Positions 54,186-62,464 of a DNA stretch of 64,000 bases are shown piece by piece. Origin of the DNA: Marinobacter nauticus. GTDB lineage: Bacteria > Pseudomonadota > Gammaproteobacteria > Pseudomonadales > Oleiphilaceae. The translations under genes were made by a program, and so were the position numbers. Each line of letters begins with the position of its first letter. Positions within the stretch are counted from its first letter, which is position 1. The DNA lies in the NCBI RefSeq assembly GCF_003634635.1, contig NZ_RBJB01000005.1:248001-312000 (forward strand), written 5' to 3'. The notes under the pieces are model-generated. The model did no database searches, was not told where the DNA came from, and worked only from the letters and a program-made list of their open reading frames with translations.

Positions 54186-54410
54186 TTGCAAATAGCCTAT
54201 CGGGCCCGGGATATTACCGAAGCTCACATCATAGCTGGCCTGCTGAGGGCCAATCACATAGAGGCGCACGTTGGCGGGCATTACCTGCAGGGTGCACTGG
54301 GCGAAATCGGCGCTGCCGGCTTTACCAATGTGCATGTGGCTGACGAGGACTGGGTTCTCGCCAGAGCCTTGATTGAGGACTACGAGGCAAACCGGCTTGA
54401 GCAATCCTGA
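54186..54410 (+). CDS. DUF2007 family small protein
   Basis: The 74-residue protein matches DUF2007 along its length: QIAYRARDITEAHIIAGLLRANHIEAHVGG at the N-terminus and FTNVHVADEDWVLARALIEDYEAN at the C-terminus. The start is TTG 54186, with AGGAG about 9 bp before. It lies between a divergent hydrolase gene and the convergent ThpR gene. The family is a putative signal-transducing or partner-binding domain (related to the PII-like fold) without a known role. Confidence 0.85.
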   Translation: MQIAYRARDITEAHIIAGLLRANHIEAHVGGHYLQGALGEIGAAGFTNVHVADEDWVLARALIEDYEANRLEQS

Positions 54411-54414
54411 AGCT

Positions 54415-54951
54415 TCAGGCGTTTAACGGATAGCGTTCCAGCACGGTATAGACAGAGCCGCTCTGGCCTGGAGTACTTTCAAACAGCGCAAAGTCCTGAA
54501 CCGACCAACTGCCAAACCGGGTGCTCCGATAACGCTCGATCAGCTCGGCCACCGAGCCCGCGCCAGCCCGAAAGCGGCTCAGTGTGATGTGAGGTTTGAA
54601 TGAAGGATTCTGGAGAGTGAAGCCGTCGTTGGTGAGCCCTTGGGCAAGGGTGCGTTGCAGTTCCCTCAGTTCATCCTCGTGAGAGACCCCCGCCCAGAGG
54701 ATTTTCGGGCTCTCCTCCTTGCCGAAGCAACCCAGCCCGGCGGCTTCCAGCTCAAAAGGCGTATGGGCCACCTTTCTGGCGTTATCCCGAGCCTGGGTTA
54801 CCTGTTCGCTCTCCACCTCTCCCAGAAACGCCAGGGTTAGGTGAAGCTGGGCTTCGCTTTGCCAGCGGGCACCGTTAATGTCAGTTTTTACCGTTAAGAC
54901 GCTGGTCTTGATCGACTCAGGAATTTCCAGCCCGAAGAACAGTCTTGGCAT
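54415..54951 (-). CDS. thpR: RNA 2',3'-cyclic phosphodiesterase (2H family)
   Basis: I choose ATG 54951 because AAGGAGG lies 6 bp before it; the 54990 start is upstream. The 178-residue protein has both HxTx motifs of the 2H phosphoesterase family: HLTLAFLG near residue 44 and HITLSRFR near 125, and starts MPRLFFGLEIPE as in ThpR/LigT. Such enzymes open 2',3'-cyclic phosphates and can join tRNA halves in vitro. The shared gap with the COG0523 gene holds a Zur box, which might also influence this gene. Confidence 0.92.
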   Translation of the reverse strand: MPRLFFGLEIPESIKTSVLTVKTDINGARWQSEAQLHLTLAFLGEVESEQVTQARDNARKVAHTPFELEAAGLGCFGKEESPKILWAGVSHEDELRELQRTLAQGLTNDGFTLQNPSFKPHITLSRFRAGAGSVAELIERYRSTRFGSWSVQDFALFESTPGQSGSVYTVLERYPLNA

Positions 54952-54994
54952 AAACTCCTCCTTAGTCGGGACGTAGCCCGGTCTGGTCAATGTT

Positions 54995-55007
54995 GTTATA
55001 GTATAAC
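54995..55007. promoter_or_regulatory. Zur box upstream of the COG0523 GTPase gene
   Basis: GTTATAGTATAAC is a perfect 13-bp palindrome around a central G. It agrees fully with the core of the gammaproteobacterial Zur consensus (GTTATAnTATAAC). It lies 19-31 bp before the ATG at 55026, over the expected promoter. Confidence 0.85.
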
Positions 55008-55025
55008 GTTTTTGAGGCCCGAATT

Positions 55026-56021
55026 ATGTCCAGCATTTCCCGACCGATTCCCACCAACCTGATTCTGGGGTTTCTTGGCGTTGGCAAAACCACTGCCATT
55101 CTGGACCTGCTACGCCAGAAGCCGGAAGGGGAAACCTGGGCGGTACTGGTGAACGAGTTCGGCGAGGTGGGCATTGATGGTGCCATCCTGGAGACCGAGG
55201 GGGCGGTGGTGCGCGAGGTGCCGGGTGGCTGCATGTGCTGCGTCGCGGGGCTGCCCATGCAGATCGGCCTGAATCAACTGATTGCCAGAGCCAAGCCGGA
55301 TCGTCTGCTGATTGAGCCCACGGGCCTTGGTCATCCTTCCCAGATTCTCGATACCCTGACCGGAGAGCATTATCAGGATGTCCTGGCGTTGGGGCCGGTG
55401 ATTACTCTGGTGGATCCACGCAAGCTCGAGAACCCGAAAGTGCTTGAGAATGTGCAGTTCCGGGATCAGATCGAAGCTGCCGATATTCTGGTCGCCAACA
55501 AATCGGATCTTTGCACGGCACAGCAACTCTCGGCGTTTGAAGACTGGGTTGCCACACTGCCCCTGACGAAGCGTGCCGTTTACACGACAAGCCAGGGACA
55601 TTTGGCGCCCGAGTGGCTGGACGGTGAGATGGAGCGTCAGCCGGTATCCAGCCCGGATGCACATCAACAGCGTGCTGCACTTGATCTTCGCCCCCCGGCA
55701 CCGTCTCTGGACGAGCAGCCCTGGCAGCGGATGACCAACCGTGGTCAGGGGCATTACAGTCTGGGCTGGCGCATCCACCCGGAAATTCAATTCTCGGAGG
55801 CGTCTCTACTGGCAACGGCGATGGACGAACGTCTGGTGCGGTTCAAGGCCGTCGTGCATACCCTGGATGGTTGGCGCGTGATCAATCAGGTGGAAGGTGC
55901 GTTGACCGTTCAGCCCTGTGAGCCGGGAGAACAATCGCGGATTGAATTGATCAGTTCAGAGCCTTTGGCAGAGAACGATCTGGATCTGGAAATGAAACGC
56001 GCCGCCGGGTTGGCAGAGTGA
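55026..56021 (+). CDS. COG0523 (CobW/YeiR/ZigA-like) zinc-regulated GTPase
   Basis: The 331-residue GTPase has Walker A GFLGVGKTT at residues 15-23, the metal motif CMCC at 69-72 (in GGCMCC), a DP-type Walker B (VDPRKLEN) and guanine specificity NKSD near 159. A CobW C-terminal domain is seen after about residue 235. With the Zur box just upstream, it belongs to the zinc-starvation group (YeiR, ZigA), which delivers zinc to proteins, not to the cobalamin group; no cobalamin gene is in the window. A stem-loop follows its stop. Confidence 0.92.
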   Translation: MSSISRPIPTNLILGFLGVGKTTAILDLLRQKPEGETWAVLVNEFGEVGIDGAILETEGAVVREVPGGCMCCVAGLPMQIGLNQLIARAKPDRLLIEPTGLGHPSQILDTLTGEHYQDVLALGPVITLVDPRKLENPKVLENVQFRDQIEAADILVANKSDLCTAQQLSAFEDWVATLPLTKRAVYTTSQGHLAPEWLDGEMERQPVSSPDAHQQRAALDLRPPAPSLDEQPWQRMTNRGQGHYSLGWRIHPEIQFSEASLLATAMDERLVRFKAVVHTLDGWRVINQVEGALTVQPCEPGEQSRIELISSEPLAENDLDLEMKRAAGLAE

Positions 56022-56040
56022 GGGCCCGGAACGGGCCCTC
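56020..56040. terminator. Stem-loop at the end of the COG0523 gene
   Basis: GAGGGCCCG and CGGGCCCTC form a 9-bp stem with a 3-nt loop that overlaps the stop region and lies before the end of the convergent DUF6160 gene. No T run is present, so termination strength is uncertain. Confidence 0.55.
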
Positions 56041-56046
56041 GGTGCA

Positions 56047-56907
56047 TTACTGGTGACCGTAGATTCTCATGCGGGTGTTCTGCACAGAGAGGTTGTCCAG
56101 TGTCAGGGAACCGATGCTGGTTCCGCCCACCAGAACCTGGCCAATCTTCATGTCTGCGTCAAACTGCTGCAGATCAATCGCCAGGGAATCGTCTGAGCTG
56201 CCGAAGCGTTGGTCTTTGTAGACATCCACTACGATATCCGCGGCGGCATCCAGAATGGTCGGGCCATTGCCACCAGTTGCTTTGTCAGCAACCTTTTCGA
56301 GATAGGTATTCTTGGTGAGCTGAAGGTCACGAATACCGATCGCGAGGAAGTCGACATCGATATCCAGATCGGAAATACCGACCTTTGTGTTCAGGGTGAG
56401 CTTGTCGGTCGCGGTATCCACGGTGATGCCGACCTTGTTGAAGATACCCCTCATTGAAAAGTTGCTTGCCAGCAGGGTGGAGTCTGTGTTGCCTTGCAGG
56501 CTCCATTCACCGGTTGTCACGCCAAAATCGACCGGGGCCGCGGTGATTGGCAGTACGTTGATGATGGCGTCGCCATCCGGGGCAACGTCGATCTCGATCT
56601 TGATGTTGTCGATCAGGTCGGTGTAATCCTTGAAGGCCAAGCTTCTGCCAATCTCGATGTCTTTGAACATCTCATCTTCATAGCCGGCGCCAGCACCGCC
56701 GATGCTGATGTCCTTGATGGCGAGAGAGCCCTCATCGGTGTATCTGAATTCACCAATGTTTACTTTGGTTTCGAGCTCGATGGTGACACCGGCCTGGCCG
56801 GTGATGCTGCCCATCTGAGCATCGTCGATTGGTTTAAGCTCTGCCTGCGCGGCAAACGGCGCGCCGATGATAGCCAGTGCTAGCAGATTTCTTTTCAGGC
56901 TTTTCAT
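56047..56907 (-). CDS. DUF6160 (FilA-like) secreted protein
   Basis: The 286-residue protein has a signal peptide (NLLALAIIGAPFAAQA) followed by the family tract DDAQMGSITGQAGVTIELETKV. The rest is beta-rich with repeated acidic segments, as in the putative pilus-related FilA proteins of Acinetobacter. It probably sits at the cell surface. AAGGAAC precedes the ATG at 56907. It is downstream of the ASH-repeat gene in the same direction, 98 bp away, so they are likely one operon. Confidence 0.78.
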   Translation of the reverse strand: MKSLKRNLLALAIIGAPFAAQAELKPIDDAQMGSITGQAGVTIELETKVNIGEFRYTDEGSLAIKDISIGGAGAGYEDEMFKDIEIGRSLAFKDYTDLIDNIKIEIDVAPDGDAIINVLPITAAPVDFGVTTGEWSLQGNTDSTLLASNFSMRGIFNKVGITVDTATDKLTLNTKVGISDLDIDVDFLAIGIRDLQLTKNTYLEKVADKATGGNGPTILDAAADIVVDVYKDQRFGSSDDSLAIDLQQFDADMKIGQVLVGGTSIGSLTLDNLSVQNTRMRIYGHQ

Positions 56908-57005
56908 TGCATTGTTCCTTTTTTGATTTTGTTTTTACTGCGTATGAGGTCCACGGCCAGCTGCGCTGACCATGGACCCGCCTCCGGCATTGCCGGAAGT
57001 TCTTA

Positions 57006-58820
57006 CTACTCTGGAGTCAGCTCCAGATCGATGGTGTTGCCCGGGCCTGTCATGAACTGATTCAGCAAGCTGGTGAGCAAGCCACAGTTCTCCAGTGCTG
57101 GCAGCTCATAGACACCGCTTACCGCGCCGCCGGTGGCAGGCGAGAAGTTGGAGCCTTCAACGGAAGTGAGCTGGATATCAACTGGCTGGCTGGTCTGGCA
57201 CTCTTCGCCACCACCAATCTTCACCGGCAGGCCGAACAGTTTGATGGCAACCTTGGGCACCTTCACGTACAGGTGAGAGTTCGCCGTCAGCTTGCCGTCG
57301 ACCAGAGAACCAGTGGTTACTTCAGCCTGTTCAAACTCAACGTTTGCAGAGGCGTGGATCTTGCTGAACAGCAGTTTGATGGAGAAGTTGCCAGAGGTTG
57401 GTTCAACATCCAGGTCCGCCTCGAATGTGCCAGAAGCAAGATCAAGGAGTGTGGCAATGCTGCCAGTCAGGGGCAGTGTGCCGCCGGTAGCCTTGATCAG
57501 GGTTGAGCCTTCAAGGCCCAGCAACAGTTCCAGGGTCGGATTTCCGGTCTGCTCATAAGCTTCGGCAGTGACCGGAACCTGGATCTCCGGATTCTCGGAA
57601 TCGCTGGAACGGATCACCAGGTTGGCGTTGCTCACGCCTACCGATGCTGCGGTAAAGGCTACCTGAACAGCGCAGCTCTCGCCGGCCGCGACGGTGGTAC
57701 AGTCTGTCGACTGGGTGAAGTCGGCCGCGTTCGCGCCTTCCAGTGCAATGCTGTCGATCTGCAGAGCAGCGTTGCCACTGTTGGATACGGTCACTTCGGC
57801 ACTGGCGGATTCACCGAGGAGTATCCGGCCAAGGTCGATGGACTCCGGATTGACGCCGATTTCGGGAACCGGTGCCAGGACTCCACGGCCGGTCAGCCCA
57901 ACGTCCACAGACGGTGTTTCGGCGTCGGTAGACTGGATAGTCAGAGTGGCGTTGCGGGTACCTTCCGTGGACGGTGCGAACGTTACGTCGACATCACAGG
58001 AGGCACTGGGTGCAATGGTGGTACAGCTATTGGTTTGTGTGAACACTGTGGAATCTGTGCCACCAATGGAGATGCCATTGATGCCCAGCTCCGAATTGCC
58101 GGTGTTGGAGATGGTAACGGTTTGCGTGGCGGTCAGGCCGGCCTGAACGTTGCCAAAGGCCAGTTCCTCAACGCCGACATTGATGCGGGGCGCCTCAACC
58201 GTATCGCCTTCGACGAGAACGGTCTGGAGCAGGTTGTCCTGGTCAGGAAGCTGCACGCAGTCTGTGGTGATCTCGCCGATAGGCGCCGGGGCTATGTCAC
58301 CATTGGCGGTGCGAGCAATCAGATCCAGGGACAGGGAGCCGACGCGAATCTCAGCCTCACCGATATCATCATCGGTGAACAGCACCTCGGGAGCCGTGCC
58401 TGCAGCGGGAACGTTAAACTCTCCGGTCTCGGACGGAATGTTGGTTGGCGGAATGTCCAGCTTTACGATCTGTTCAAACGTGCGGTTGACCGTCACGATT
58501 TCGTTGATGCTGGTGGCAACCCCCTCGAGGGTCTCGGAATTGACCAGCTTCAGGCCAGTGCGCGCGTCGTCATTAACGACGGTAATGGCGTCAACCTGAA
58601 ACTGCGGTGTGGGTTGTCCAACGGTAGCGACCGGCGGTATATCGGCGCTGATCTGGGCGCGAATGGGTTGGGTGCCGATCAGTGGGAACGGGCATTCAAA
58701 GGCCAGTTCCAGGGAAACCTGCTCGGCAGACGCATTACCTGCGCCCCCCGCCATCAAAGCCGCCGCGGCAATCGCGGGGCCGAGCTTGCGGACACTCGTA
58801 TTGAGGTTCCTGAGTTTCAT
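57006..58820 (-). CDS. Secreted protein with ASH-type (choice-of-anchor D) repeats
   Basis: The 604-residue protein has a signal peptide (residues 14-32, AIAAAALMAGGAGNASA). An N-terminal domain of about 180 residues with ELAFECPFPLIG follows, then two ASH-like immunoglobulin repeats at about 205-315 and 317-425, and a C-terminal domain of about 180 residues. Each repeat has the pattern LxFGxVxxG-xTxTVTISNTGN and C-x4-5-AxxxC. The Cys pairs (CTTIAPSASC and CTTVAAGESC) should form disulfides. Function is unknown; a surface or adhesion structure built with the DUF6160 partner is a reasonable guess. Confidence 0.82.
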   Translation of the reverse strand: MKLRNLNTSVRKLGPAIAAAALMAGGAGNASAEQVSLELAFECPFPLIGTQPIRAQISADIPPVATVGQPTPQFQVDAITVVNDDARTGLKLVNSETLEGVATSINEIVTVNRTFEQIVKLDIPPTNIPSETGEFNVPAAGTAPEVLFTDDDIGEAEIRVGSLSLDLIARTANGDIAPAPIGEITTDCVQLPDQDNLLQTVLVEGDTVEAPRINVGVEELAFGNVQAGLTATQTVTISNTGNSELGINGISIGGTDSTVFTQTNSCTTIAPSASCDVDVTFAPSTEGTRNATLTIQSTDAETPSVDVGLTGRGVLAPVPEIGVNPESIDLGRILLGESASAEVTVSNSGNAALQIDSIALEGANAADFTQSTDCTTVAAGESCAVQVAFTAASVGVSNANLVIRSSDSENPEIQVPVTAEAYEQTGNPTLELLLGLEGSTLIKATGGTLPLTGSIATLLDLASGTFEADLDVEPTSGNFSIKLLFSKIHASANVEFEQAEVTTGSLVDGKLTANSHLYVKVPKVAIKLFGLPVKIGGGEECQTSQPVDIQLTSVEGSNFSPATGGAVSGVYELPALENCGLLTSLLNQFMTGPGNTIDLELTPE

Positions 58821-58912
58821 GAGTTCGTCCTCTGTACGTCGTTATTTGTTGTAGTGGGTTGCAGACAACACCGATAAGGACTGCTCAATCGGACTTGCAA
58901 AGATCCCTTTGC

Positions 58913-58930
58913 CATACGTGTTCACGTATG
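58913..58930. promoter_or_regulatory. Perfect 18-bp inverted repeat, candidate operator
   Basis: CATACGTG, TT, CACGTATG. The 8-bp arms are perfect. It lies about 95 bp before the start of the ASH-repeat gene (58820) and 134 bp beyond the end of the AraC-type regulator gene. As an operator it would serve the ASH/DUF6160 operon; as RNA it would form a small hairpin. Confidence 0.5.
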
Positions 58931-58956
58931 AGTGCAGCGTTATTAGACGGGGAGAG

Positions 58957-58994
58957 GGTGCCGCGGGTCATTGCTTGTCGCGGCACCGTTTTTG
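58957..58994 (+). terminator. Plus-strand rho-independent terminator with no obvious gene
   Basis: GGTGCCGCG and CGCGGCACC form a 9-bp perfect stem with a 13-nt loop and TTTTT tail, reading to the right. No plus-strand gene precedes it, as the nearest gene starts at 58820 on the minus strand. A short RNA reading to the right may end here. Confidence 0.6.
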
Positions 58995-59048
58995 TTCAAA
59001 GCGGAGAGAGGCGAAGGGATTGTCTAAACCGTGAACGGTGTCAAAACG

Positions 59049-59073
59049 AAAAGTGAGCTGTGTTCACTTTTTT
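59049..59073. terminator. Hairpin at the end of the AraC-type gene
   Basis: AAAAGTGA and TCACTTTT form an 8-bp stem that includes the TGA stop of the regulator gene. AT-rich runs lie on both sides, which allows weak termination from either side. Confidence 0.5.
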
Positions 59074-60086
59074 GAGCGGGCTTGCCGCCGAACGTCGCCA
59101 GGGGTTGTGCCCGTCCAGGACCGATAGGCTTTGGTAAAACCGGCCTGGTCACTGAACCCCAGTTTTTCGGAGATGGACTCCAACGGTACGTTGGTGTCTT
59201 TCAGGTAAAGGGTGGCGAAGCTTTCGCGAATTTCGTTCCGCAGTTCCCTGAACGAGGTGCCGGCGCTGGCAAGATGCTGGCGCAGGGTGCGCGGGCTGAT
59301 GTCCAGGCGCCGGGCAATGTTTTCGGTGGTGCAGGGGCGGCCGGGTTGGCTCATGATCAGTTCGCGAACCTGCATGGCGGTTTCGTCGGCTTCCAGATTG
59401 CCCGGTTTTCGATGGCATCGGGTACGGGCTACCAGAAACTCCAGGTTAGCCTCACTTTTAGGGGCTGGTGAGCCCTTCAACGGCATGGTTACCTGAGCAA
59501 CCGGTGCCTCGAATTCGAACTCGCATCCGGGGGCCAGTAGTTGCCAGTCGTCCAGCGAGGCAGACGACGGAAAATCAAACTGGAAGTTGAAGTTGCTGCA
59601 AACCTGGCAGGAGATACGGTGAATGCTGCCCATATAGATTTTGGTCAGGCAGGGTCTCAAGTCCTCCACGCCCCACGTATCGATCAGCCGGATGCGGAAT
59701 GTGGAGCCGGTCGATTCCAGTTCCATGTCCATCAATGGCAGGCCTACGCGCAGGTATTGGACGATCATGCTCACCAGGCGTCGCGGATTTTCCTGACCCA
59801 ACATGGCGAACCCGAGAAGGCCGTGACTGGGCAGGTCCAGTTGTTGGCCAAATTCGAACGCCGCGCGTTCGTCGGTCATCAGCCAGTCCGCCTGTCGCAG
59901 CAAATCCATGACCTGATGCATGGACAAGCTGGCGTCCGGGTTATTCAGCATTTCGTCGGTGATGCCGGTATTGGCAAGAATGGTATGCCGCTTTACACCG
60001 CGATGTTCCATAAAACGGACAAAACGGCGGGCATAGCGAGCCGAGACGATCGGCACTTCCAGTGCAAGTTCGGATGACGTTTCCAT
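59064..60086 (-). CDS. AraC-family transcriptional regulator (OruR/ArgR-like)
   Basis: I choose ATG 60086, which gives 340 residues; the 60119 start adds 11 residues without a ribosome binding site. The N-terminal region of about 210 residues fits the arabinose-binding-like domain of the OruR branch. The C-terminal helix-turn-helix pair at about 230-335 is clear: IARRLDISPRTLRQHLA and ISEKLGFSDQAGFTKAYRSWTG, ending TPGDVRR. The ASH/DUF6160 genes lie ahead of it on the same strand, about 240 bp away, and are possible targets. Confidence 0.88.
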   Translation of the reverse strand: METSSELALEVPIVSARYARRFVRFMEHRGVKRHTILANTGITDEMLNNPDASLSMHQVMDLLRQADWLMTDERAAFEFGQQLDLPSHGLLGFAMLGQENPRRLVSMIVQYLRVGLPLMDMELESTGSTFRIRLIDTWGVEDLRPCLTKIYMGSIHRISCQVCSNFNFQFDFPSSASLDDWQLLAPGCEFEFEAPVAQVTMPLKGSPAPKSEANLEFLVARTRCHRKPGNLEADETAMQVRELIMSQPGRPCTTENIARRLDISPRTLRQHLASAGTSFRELRNEIRESFATLYLKDTNVPLESISEKLGFSDQAGFTKAYRSWTGTTPGDVRRQARSKK

Positions 60087-60282
60087 GTTCCTGTCTCTGA
60101 GCCGGGGGCTTCCTGGCACTTAGCCTTGAATTGTTCTGTTGGTATCATTCAAGAGGTACTATCCGGCTCCTCTCTACTCTGCGGCAGTATAGGCAGCGGG
60201 AAAGGGGGGCTTTTACGTAGCCGGTCACAAACCTGCCGCATGGCCGGATATGACAATGAAACTTTTGTCAGGTTGAAAGTGC

Positions 60283-60954
60283 ATGATTGAAAAGCCGGAG
60301 CCTAAGGAATGTCTTCAAGCGCACTGCCCGGTTTGCCGAACCGGGCAATTGGCGCCTTTTCGGACGATTGGAGATCAGCGCTATCTTCGTTGCGGTTTGT
60401 GTCAGGCAACGGTCATGGCCCCGGAGTGTCGTTTGGCTGAGGACCGGGAGCGGGCCGTTTACGAGTTGCACGAGAATAGCGAGTCTGACCCGGGTTACCG
60501 GCGGTTTCTCACCAAACTCGCGGAGCCCTTACTGGCACGTATGGAAGCTGGCGCCTGTGGCCTGGATTTTGGCTGCGGGCCCGGTCCGGCATTAGCGAAG
60601 ATGCTGGAAGAGGCCGGGTTGGCGGTGGCTCTTTACGATCCGTTCTTCTATCCCGACGACCGGCTGTTGACGCAGCGGTATGACTTTGTCACCTGCACGG
60701 AAGTTGTCGAACACCTTTACCAGCCGGCCGAGGTGTTCCAAATGCTGGATCGCCTGTTACGGCCTGGCGGCTTGCTTGGCATCATGACCTGTTTTCAGAC
60801 CGACGACGACCGTTTTGACAACTGGCACTACCGGCGTGACCCGACGCATGTGGTGTTCTACCGGGAGTACACCTTTGACTGGCTGGCGCAGCACTACGGC
60901 TGGGATCTCGAGATTCCGGCGAAAGATGTTGTACTCCTGAGGAAACCGATTTGA
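60283..60954 (+). CDS. Class I SAM methyltransferase with an N-terminal zinc ribbon
   Basis: The 223-residue protein begins with CPVC (residues 15-18) and CGLC (residues 37-40), a small zinc-ribbon, followed by a methyltransferase domain with LDFGCGPGPALAKML near residues 88-102 and a post-II acidic region (TCTEVVEHLYQPAEV). It ends with a short LLRKP tail. The substrate may be another metabolite or cofactor; it is not evident. The gene is convergent with the C39-like gene and divergent from the AraC-type gene. Confidence 0.85.
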   Translation: MIEKPEPKECLQAHCPVCRTGQLAPFRTIGDQRYLRCGLCQATVMAPECRLAEDRERAVYELHENSESDPGYRRFLTKLAEPLLARMEAGACGLDFGCGPGPALAKMLEEAGLAVALYDPFFYPDDRLLTQRYDFVTCTEVVEHLYQPAEVFQMLDRLLRPGGLLGIMTCFQTDDDRFDNWHYRRDPTHVVFYREYTFDWLAQHYGWDLEIPAKDVVLLRKPI

Positions 60955-60961
60955 CCGGTTG

Positions 60962-61960
60962 TTAATCCGTGTCTGATGGACAGGAGGGTATCGCCGGGCA
61001 TCCCGCCGGATTTGCCCCTTTGGGCAGGATGTCATCGCCGGCTGACTCAAACCGGTCCGGTGCCAGCGTGGCCGCACAAGCCGAGGCCTTTCGAGCCTGA
61101 GCCGGGCACCCGGCATCGTTCAGTGCGATAGCGAGGTTGTTCCAGCCTTCAGCGAACTCCGGGAATTTGTTGATGACTTTCAGGAAACCGTCAGCGGCCT
61201 TCTGATGACGCCCTAGCTGGTACTGGAGATTGGCTTTTGCCATGAGTGGTGTTGGCTGCTCTTGCCACTTTGTTATTGCCGTTTCGTAGGCCCGCTGAGC
61301 TGCGAGAGTATGGCCTGTTGTTTCAAGATCGTGGGCCGCCCGGAGGTATGGAAGCATTTCACCGGTGGAGGGTATCCGATCCGGTGGCAGAATGACGGTA
61401 GCCCAGTGGTCTGCCTTGGCCCACGTGTTGTAAAACACTTTATACGGCATTTCATAATGGCGCCGGGTGTCCGTGTTCAGAATCAAGACTTGCTTCTCGG
61501 TGTCGTAACCGACTACCACAGCGAAATGCCACTGAGGCCACCAGCCCAGGCGGAGGTTCTGCATGATCAGAACGGGATTGCCAGCTTCAACCTCGGCGAG
61601 AACTGCCTCGGGCTCTGGTGGTAAACGGTATACCAGCATATCGTGGGACCGCGCACCCGCAACCATTTCCACTTGCAGAGAGCCTTCCTTGCCCGGCAGA
61701 TAGACCAGTTCTTTCAGAATATCCGGATTGGTCTCCAGCCCCTGTGCGTTCAGCATCATGGCCAGCGATGCCGGACCGCACTGGTATTTTTCTTGCGGAT
61801 AGAAGGGAACACTCTCAAGCAGTGTGGCAGAGCTTGCTGATTCAGCGCTACGGGGCGTGGTATCTGGCCAGTCCGGGGTGGATGCGCACCCTGCCAGCAG
61901 AACGACGGCCGCCAGAATGACGGCCGTAGTGTGTTCAGGAAACCTGCTCGCTTTCAGCAT
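60962..61960 (-). CDS. PA2778-family C39-like cysteine peptidase, lipoprotein with TPR
   Basis: The 332-residue protein has a lipoprotein signal (AVILAAVVLLAGC, Cys about residue 25). A C39-like peptidase domain follows, with the Cys motif YQCGPASLAMML near residues 59-70, His in QWHFAVVVGYD and Asp in ILNTD. TPR-like helices are at about 205-325 (AYETAITKWQEQPTPLMAKANLQYQLGRHQKA). It pairs with the small PA2779-like protein encoded 6 bp upstream. The peptidase may cut that partner or a peptide, but no substrate is known. Confidence 0.88.
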   Translation of the reverse strand: MLKASRFPEHTTAVILAAVVLLAGCASTPDWPDTTPRSAESASSATLLESVPFYPQEKYQCGPASLAMMLNAQGLETNPDILKELVYLPGKEGSLQVEMVAGARSHDMLVYRLPPEPEAVLAEVEAGNPVLIMQNLRLGWWPQWHFAVVVGYDTEKQVLILNTDTRRHYEMPYKVFYNTWAKADHWATVILPPDRIPSTGEMLPYLRAAHDLETTGHTLAAQRAYETAITKWQEQPTPLMAKANLQYQLGRHQKAADGFLKVINKFPEFAEGWNNLAIALNDAGCPAQARKASACAATLAPDRFESAGDDILPKGANPAGCPAIPSCPSDTD

Positions 61961-61966
61961 TACAAA

Positions 61967-62368
61967 TCAGCGAATGCATTTCACGAAGGGGAACAGATCC
62001 GTCGCGCAGAGCATATCGGTTATGATGAACACCACCAGGAACAGAACAATGATGCCGACAACCCCCTCGCCGGTTGGTGCTTCGGCCAGTTGTTGCTCGA
62101 ACTCGGCCAGTTCGGCCGGCGTCAGATTCTGGATGCGCTCCGCAACCTGGACTTCTGTCACGCCCAGTTGCTGCAGTTTTGCCTTCACTTCCTGATCTTC
62201 AAGCATTTCCAGCAGCTGTTGCCGGTCCAGATCGACCTGCTGTTGCTGGATCAACTCACCGGTACCCACCATGCCTGCGTTGGCGGACATGGAGAAGGTG
62301 GTCGTAAACGCGAGGAGTACGGCCATCGTCAGTGAGAACTTTCTTAAGTGCTTTCTGATACCGTTCAT
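61967..62368 (-). CDS. PA2779-family small protein
   Basis: The 133-residue protein has a signal peptide (FSLTMAVLLAFTTTFSMSANA), a helical region rich in Gln, Glu and Leu (residues 38-92), a Gly-containing linker (TGEGVVG) and a C-terminal membrane helix (IIVLFLVVFIITDMLC) ending CATDLFPFVKCIR. It lies just upstream of the C39-like lipoprotein gene (6 bp gap) in one operon, as in the Pseudomonas pair. Function unknown. AAGGAGCC precedes the ATG at 62368. Confidence 0.85.
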   Translation of the reverse strand: MNGIRKHLRKFSLTMAVLLAFTTTFSMSANAGMVGTGELIQQQQVDLDRQQLLEMLEDQEVKAKLQQLGVTEVQVAERIQNLTPAELAEFEQQLAEAPTGEGVVGIIVLFLVVFIITDMLCATDLFPFVKCIR

Positions 62369-62464
62369 GTGAGGCTCCTTTCTCTGTTGTATTCCAGTAC
62401 AGTAGATAGCGATCTGTACTCATTCAACATACAAAACGTTCACACAGCCGCTCGGGTTCCATGA

